Made by a program: the position numbers and the translations under genes
In this document: one piece after another, positions 60,121 through 64,000 of the stretch
How positions within the stretch are numbered: position 1 is the first letter of the stretch
Layout of the letters: every line of letters begins with the position of its first letter
Notes under the pieces: model-generated
What the model saw: only the letters and a program-made list of their open reading frames with translations
Database searches by the model: none
What the model was told of the DNA's origin: nothing
Assembly: GCA_963819905.1 (NCBI GenBank)
Contig: CAWFXP010000007.1
Location: 1 to 64,000 of the forward strand
Direction of reading: 5' to 3'
DNA: 64,000 nucleotides
Source of the DNA: CAWCQC01 sp963819905
Lineage (GTDB): Bacteria; Actinomycetota; Thermoleophilia; Gaiellales; Gaiellaceae

Positions 60121-61545
60121 ATGGCGGCTCCCTCCGTCGCTCCTGGCCTGGCCCCGCCGTGGTGGCTCGAGGAGGCGCTCGCCACAGAGCGGGAGGCGCC
60201 CGAGGCGCCGCCGCTCGAGGGAAGCGTGGAGGTGGACGTCGCCATCGTCGGGGGCGGCTACACCGGCCTCTGGACAGCGCTCGCTCTACGGGAGCGCGAC
60301 CCGTCCCTCAGCATCGCCGTCCTCGAGAAGGAGATCGTCGGCTGGGGCCCGAGCGGGCGAAACGGCGGCTTCCTGCACGGGTACTGGACGCACCTCTCGC
60401 GGCTCCGCGGGCTCGTCGGCGACGGCGCGGCGCTCGCGATCGCGCGTCTCTCCGATCGGATCGTTCCGGCGGTACGCGAGTTCTGTGCGACGCGCGGGGA
60501 AGACGTCTGGCTGCGGGAGAACGGGTACCTGAAGATCTCGGCGGCCCCTGCCCAGGACGCGGCCGTCGAGCGGGCGGTGGCAACTGCACACGAGCTCGGC
60601 GTCGAGGGGGAGTGCGTCCCGTTGAGCGCCGACGAGGTCTCGGAGCGGGTGCGCTCGGCGGCGTTCCGGCGCGGCGCCCTCTTCCGCGACGGTGCCACCG
60701 TCCAGCCGGCACGGCTCGCGCGGGCCCTGCGCAGGGCCGTACTCGCCGAGGGGATCACGCTGCACGAGCGAACGCCGGTGACAAGGCTCGAGCGGGCCGA
60801 CCCTTCGGTACTCCACACGCCCACCGGGGAGGTGCGGGCGCCCGAGGTCGTCGTCGCCACGAACGCCTGGATGGCGAGCTGGGCACCCGTGGCCGGACGG
60901 CTGACGAACTTCGGTTCCTACATCGTCATGACCGAGCCCGTCCCCGAGCTGTTGTCCGAGATCGGCTGGACGGACGGCCTCTCGGTCTCGGACGCGCGCA
61001 TGTTCCTCCACTACTTCCGCACTACCGCCGACGGCCGCGTCGTCATGGGCAGCGGCTCCGGGCCGATCGGCTTCGGCGGGCGGGTCGACGCCCGCTTCTG
61101 GACCGACGCGGGAACGGCCGCCCGGGCCGAGGACGGACTGCGAACGCTCCTCCCGGCGCTGGCGGAGGCGAAGATCGAAGCCGCGTGGGGCGGTCCGATC
61201 GACGTTTCGGCGGATCACCTGCCGTTCTTCGACACCGTCCCCGGGACGCGGATCCACTTCGGCGCCGGCTACTCGGGCAGCGGCGTGGGAGCGAGCTGGA
61301 TCGGCGGGCAGGTGCTCGCCTCCCTGGTCACGAGGGCCGACGACGAGTGGACGGCGCTTCCCCTGGTCGGCCGGGACGTTCCCGGCCTGCCCCCCGAGCC
61401 CTTCCGCCGGCTCGGCGGCGGTGTCGTCCGCTCGGCGATCCTCGCCTGCGAGGAGCGCGAGGAGAAGGGACGGCGGCCGCCGGCGGCGGCGCGTGCGGTC
61501 GCACGCCTGCCGGAGTTGGTCGGGATCAAGATCGGAACGCGATAG
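60121..61545 (+). CDS. FAD-dependent amine oxidoreductase (DAO family, PuuB-like)
   Basis: A 474-residue flavoprotein. PPWWLEEALATE at the N-terminus, then VDVAIVGGGYTGLWTALALR as the GxGxxG FAD motif, VLEKEIVGWGPSGRNGGF, NAWMASWAPVAGRLTNFGSY, and the C-terminal HFGAGYSGSGVGASWIGGQV. It resembles gamma-glutamylputrescine oxidase and other secondary-amine oxidases. It yields an aldehyde, ammonia or amine and peroxide. The aldehyde dehydrogenase 111 bp downstream is a natural partner. The start ATG at 60121 is 23 bp from the divergent HesB-like start. Confidence 0.83.
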   Translation: MAAPSVAPGLAPPWWLEEALATEREAPEAPPLEGSVEVDVAIVGGGYTGLWTALALRERDPSLSIAVLEKEIVGWGPSGRNGGFLHGYWTHLSRLRGLVGDGAALAIARLSDRIVPAVREFCATRGEDVWLRENGYLKISAAPAQDAAVERAVATAHELGVEGECVPLSADEVSERVRSAAFRRGALFRDGATVQPARLARALRRAVLAEGITLHERTPVTRLERADPSVLHTPTGEVRAPEVVVATNAWMASWAPVAGRLTNFGSYIVMTEPVPELLSEIGWTDGLSVSDARMFLHYFRTTADGRVVMGSGSGPIGFGGRVDARFWTDAGTAARAEDGLRTLLPALAEAKIEAAWGGPIDVSADHLPFFDTVPGTRIHFGAGYSGSGVGASWIGGQVLASLVTRADDEWTALPLVGRDVPGLPPEPFRRLGGGVVRSAILACEEREEKGRRPPAAARAVARLPELVGIKIGTR

Positions 61546-61656
61546 GGTTCGCCCGAGGGTCGCAGCTGCTCGCGGTGACGAGGCCGCGCCGAGCACCTCC
61601 GTGGCGCTAGGCTCGTGGTTCAACCCTGCGCGTACTGAAAGGACTCGGAGGTCAAA

Positions 61657-63099
61657 GTGAGCGTCACCGTGAATCAGACCAAGAACTACGTCGGCGGCGA
61701 GTGGGTCGACTCGGTCGGGGGCGGCACGATGGACGTCCTCAACCCGGCCACGGGAGAGGTGATCGCCGAGGTTCCGAGCGGGACGAGCGACGACGTCGAC
61801 CGTGTGGTCGAGTCGGCTCGCAAGGGGCTGCCCGAGTGGCTCGAGCAGACACCCGGCGAGCGCTCGACGATGATGCTCGCCCTTGCCGACGCGATCGACG
61901 AGAACGCCGAGGAGCTCGCCCAGCTCGAGTCGCTGAACGTCGGCAAGCCGATCGAGGTCGCCCGGGCCGAGCCGCCTGCGATGTCGGACTGCCTGCGCTT
62001 CTTCGCCGGCGCCGCCCGGAACCTCGAGGGCAAGAACGCGGGCGAGTACATGCGCGGCTACACGTCGATGATCCGGCGCGAGCCGATCGGCGTCACGGCC
62101 GGGATCGCCCCGTGGAACTACCCCCTGATGATGGCCGTCTGGAAGTTCGGGCCCGCGCTCGCGGCCGGGAACGTCAGCATCATCAAGCCGTCCGAGCAGA
62201 CGCCGCTGACCACCCTTCGCTTTGCCGAGCTGACGCAGGACATCCTCCCCGCAGGCGTCTTCAACGTCATCACCGGGGACGGCGTCCCGGTCGGCGACGG
62301 GCTCGTGCGGCACCCGGGGGTCGGCCTCGTCTCGCTGACCGGCGACGTGGCGACGGGCAAGCTCATCGCCAGGAACGCGGCCGACACCCTGAAGCGGGTG
62401 CACCTCGAGCTCGGCGGCAAGGCGCCGGTGATCGTCTTCGACGACGCCGACCCGGACCAGGTCGCCGAGGCGGTACGTGTGGCCGGCTACTGGAACTCCG
62501 GGCAGGACTGCACGGCGGCGTCCCGCGTCGTTGCCGGCCCGAAGATCTACGACAAGGTGCTCGAGGCGCTCGTCCCCGCCGTCGAGTCCCTGAAGGTCGG
62601 TGACCCGGCCGAGGGCGACGACATCGAGATGGGCCCGGTGATCACGAAGTCGCAGCAGGAGCGCGTCTTCGGATTCGTCGAGCGCCTCGGCTCGACCAAG
62701 GCGAAGGTCCTGACCGGCGGCGAGGGGATGGGCAAGAACGGCTTCTTCGTGCAGCCGACCGTGGTCGCCGGCCCCGCCCAGACCGACGAGATCGTCCAGA
62801 AGGAGGTCTTCGGCCCCCTCGTCACCGTCCAGAAGTTCGACGACGACGACCAGGCGATCACGTGGGCGAACGACGTCAGCTACGGGCTGGCGGCGTCGAT
62901 CTTCACGCGGGACGTCGGGCGCGCGCTTCGCGCCGCGAAGGCGCTGCAGTTCGGGACCGTCTGGATCAACGACCACATCCCGCTCGTGTCCGAGATGCCG
63001 CACGGCGGCTACAAGCAGTCCGGCTACGGCAAGGACATGTCGATGTACTCGGTCGAGGAGTACACGCAGATCAAGCACGTGATGGCCAAGCTCGACTGA
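61657..63099 (+). CDS. Aldehyde dehydrogenase, gamma-aminobutyraldehyde/betaine-aldehyde type
   Basis: A 480-residue NAD-dependent aldehyde dehydrogenase. It has SMIRREPIGVTAGIAPWNYP, the coenzyme region FGPALAAGNVSIIKPSEQTP, the general base Glu in HLELGGKAPVIVFDD, the nucleophile Cys in YWNSGQDCTAASRVVAG and EVFGPLVTVQKFDDDD. The RFFAGAARNLEGKNAGEYMR and GYGKDMSMYSVEEYT segments match PatD-like aminobutyraldehyde dehydrogenases. With the amine oxidase upstream it would turn a diamine or N-substituted amine to the acid. GTG at 61657 with a GGAGG site. Confidence 0.88.
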   Translation: MSVTVNQTKNYVGGEWVDSVGGGTMDVLNPATGEVIAEVPSGTSDDVDRVVESARKGLPEWLEQTPGERSTMMLALADAIDENAEELAQLESLNVGKPIEVARAEPPAMSDCLRFFAGAARNLEGKNAGEYMRGYTSMIRREPIGVTAGIAPWNYPLMMAVWKFGPALAAGNVSIIKPSEQTPLTTLRFAELTQDILPAGVFNVITGDGVPVGDGLVRHPGVGLVSLTGDVATGKLIARNAADTLKRVHLELGGKAPVIVFDDADPDQVAEAVRVAGYWNSGQDCTAASRVVAGPKIYDKVLEALVPAVESLKVGDPAEGDDIEMGPVITKSQQERVFGFVERLGSTKAKVLTGGEGMGKNGFFVQPTVVAGPAQTDEIVQKEVFGPLVTVQKFDDDDQAITWANDVSYGLAASIFTRDVGRALRAAKALQFGTVWINDHIPLVSEMPHGGYKQSGYGKDMSMYSVEEYTQIKHVMAKLD

Positions 63100-63120
63100 G
63101 CGACGGCGACCGGCTCGATC

Positions 63121-63146
63121 GGGGAGACCGCGACCGCGGTCTCCCC
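63121..63146. terminator. Perfect 12-bp hairpin between two plus-strand genes
   Basis: GGGGAGACCGCG, AC, CGCGGTCTCCCC: a 26-base near-perfect palindrome 21 bp after the aldehyde dehydrogenase stop and 21 bp before the next start. There is no T tract, so it could stop transcription only weakly or protect the upstream message. It resembles the small-loop hairpins at 43.3 kb in form but not in sequence. Confidence 0.55.
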
Positions 63147-63167
63147 GCTACTTGGAGGAGGGGAAGC

Positions 63168-63977
63168 GTGCAGACCGCAGAGATCGTGGTGAACGGCGGG
63201 TTGCGCCTCGACTACGCCGAGCAGGGAGAATCCGGAGGGCTGCCGGTCGTCTTCCTCCACGGCTGGCCGGACTCGCATCGCTCGTTCGAGGCGGTGATCG
63301 AGAGCCTGCCCGGCTCGATCCATGCCTACGCATTCTCACAGCGAGGGTTCGGCCGCTCGGATCGGCCGGAGGCCGGTTATGGCGTCGGCGACCTCGCGGG
63401 CGACGTCGTCGGCTTCATGGATGCCGTCGGTGTCGGGGCGGCGGTCCTGGTTGGTCACTCGCTCGGGAGCTACGTCGCCCAGCGGGTCGCGCTCGACCAT
63501 CCGGAGCGGGTGCTCGGGCTCGTGCTCGTCGGCTCGTTCACGCGCCTCGGCGACAAGCCGGTTGCCGAGGAGTTGAGGGAGCTCCTGCCGACGCTCGAGG
63601 ATCCGCTCGATCCCGGCTTCGTTCGCGAGTTCCAGGAGAGCACGCTCGCACAGCCGGTCGCGGACGAGTACCTGGCGATGATCGTCGAGGAAAGCCTGCT
63701 CGCCCCGGCGAAGACCTGGCGCTCCACGATCGCAGCGATCCTGGAGGAAGATCACTCGGCGCGCCTCGGCGAGATCTCCTGTCCCACGCTTCTCATCAGC
63801 GGCGACCGGGATGCGCTCGTGCCGGTGGACGACCAGGACCGCCTCGCCGAGGGCATTCCGGGCGCCCGTCTCGCCCGCTACGAAGGCGCCGGGCACAGCC
63901 CGAACTGGGAAGAGCCCGATCGCGTCGCCCGAGAGATCGCGGGCTTCGTCGAGCAATCGGCGGGGAGAAGCCGGTAG
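63168..63977 (+). CDS. Alpha/beta hydrolase
   Basis: A 269-residue alpha/beta hydrolase of the haloalkane-dehalogenase/epoxide-hydrolase-like branch. It has LPVVFLHGWPDSHRSFEAVI with HGWPD oxyanion loop, the canonical elbow VLVGHSLGSYVAQRVAL with a Ser nucleophile, so an esterase or similar rather than a dehalogenase, the acid in LLISGDRDALVP and His in EGAGHSPNWEEPD. GTG at 63168 follows a strong GGAGGAGGGG. Substrate unknown. Confidence 0.83.
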   Translation: MQTAEIVVNGGLRLDYAEQGESGGLPVVFLHGWPDSHRSFEAVIESLPGSIHAYAFSQRGFGRSDRPEAGYGVGDLAGDVVGFMDAVGVGAAVLVGHSLGSYVAQRVALDHPERVLGLVLVGSFTRLGDKPVAEELRELLPTLEDPLDPGFVREFQESTLAQPVADEYLAMIVEESLLAPAKTWRSTIAAILEEDHSARLGEISCPTLLISGDRDALVPVDDQDRLAEGIPGARLARYEGAGHSPNWEEPDRVAREIAGFVEQSAGRSR

Positions 63978-63987
63978 GGTCTCGGCC

Positions 63988-64000
63988 GTGAGCACCACCG
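63988..64000 (+). other. Possible start of the next gene
   Basis: A GTG followed by codons for Ser-Thr-Thr begins 11 bp after the hydrolase stop and runs off the window. It may be the first codons of a downstream gene, but too little is visible to say. Confidence 0.2.

Noticed and set aside
60286..63078. A 930-codon open frame on the minus strand opposite the amine oxidase and aldehyde dehydrogenase
   Set aside because: Both plus-strand genes have complete family motifs. The minus frame has an Arg/Asp/Val-rich composition without domains, the usual antisense shadow in GC-rich DNA.

Overview
The window reads as a piece of a high-GC actinobacterial chromosome, most likely of the Thermoleophilia type (Gaiellales/Solirubrobacterales). 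Clues are the GC-rich codon use, frequent GTG starts, DivIVA-like coiled-coil proteins, a DUF5808 protein and dense 4-bp gene overlaps (ATGA/GTGA). The taxonomic call is inference. Single-base indels break or garble several otherwise good genes. They are dense in the first 3.4 kb and then occur at about 4.73/4.76, 7.42, 9.26, 12.40, 27.15 and 27.50 kb, often in homopolymers, so they look more like consensus errors than biology.

Layout. 0-6 kb: surface-polysaccharide genes on the minus strand (ABC exporter, two glycosyltransferases, a glycoside hydrolase-GT2 fusion). 6-8 kb: gene remnants (ECF sigma N-terminus, GT2 fragment, repeat-rich anchored tail, alpha/beta-hydrolase end). 8-11 kb: glyoxalase-like protein, tag, a DUF4389 membrane protein and small proteins. 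11.2-16.1 kb: a minus-strand purine operon purD-purE-purB-purC-purS-purQ. 16.5-22.8 kb: a Rieske oxygenase divergent from an operon of a glutamine-synthetase-like ligase plus the three split glutamate-synthase-type subunits (N-methylglutamate synthase/GlxBCD type) and a small unknown protein. A perfect 15-bp palindrome lies in the divergent promoter region. 22.8-27 kb: LuxR regulator, hydrolase and FAD oxidase.

27-34 kb: lipoprotein, an MBL hydrolase with a class III-type alcohol dehydrogenase (formaldehyde/thiol-adduct type pair), GlcD-like oxidase, GNAT, and two DivIVA-like proteins, one ending in a RodZ-like DUF4115 domain. 34-41 kb: an operon of PEP-mutase-like lyase, iron alcohol dehydrogenase and PLP decarboxylase, then glycosyltransferase, maltokinase-like and SIS genes. 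41-48.5 kb: mixed metabolism and a cluster of three palindromic hairpins. 48.5-52.4 kb: diadenylate-cyclase domain protein and an envelope cluster (MJ1255-type glycosyltransferase, NodB deacetylase, two membrane proteins).

52.9-60.1 kb is the highlight: an IclR regulator followed by grdE, grdB, grdC, a thioredoxin and grdA of the glycine/sarcosine/betaine reductase system, then an amidohydrolase and a Rieske ferredoxin. grdB and grdA each contain one in-frame TGA exactly at the family's selenocysteine position, and grdB has a 7-bp hairpin just downstream of it. Just past the operon, on the opposite strand, a 98-residue HesB/IscA-like reading frame also contains an in-frame TGA, two residues before a conserved Cys-Ser-Gly and followed by a SECIS-like hairpin: a candidate third selenoprotein. 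No grdD is visible. The right end holds a DAO-family amine oxidase, an aminobutyraldehyde-type dehydrogenase and an alpha/beta hydrolase.

A speculative link: reductive cleavage of sarcosine or betaine would release methylated amines, the 17-22 kb operon resembles methylamine-assimilation enzymes, Rieske oxygenases of this type N-demethylate, and the alcohol dehydrogenase/MBL pair could deal with formaldehyde. No N-methylglutamate dehydrogenase and no selenocysteine machinery (selA, selB, selC, selD) is in the window, so this needs the rest of the genome.
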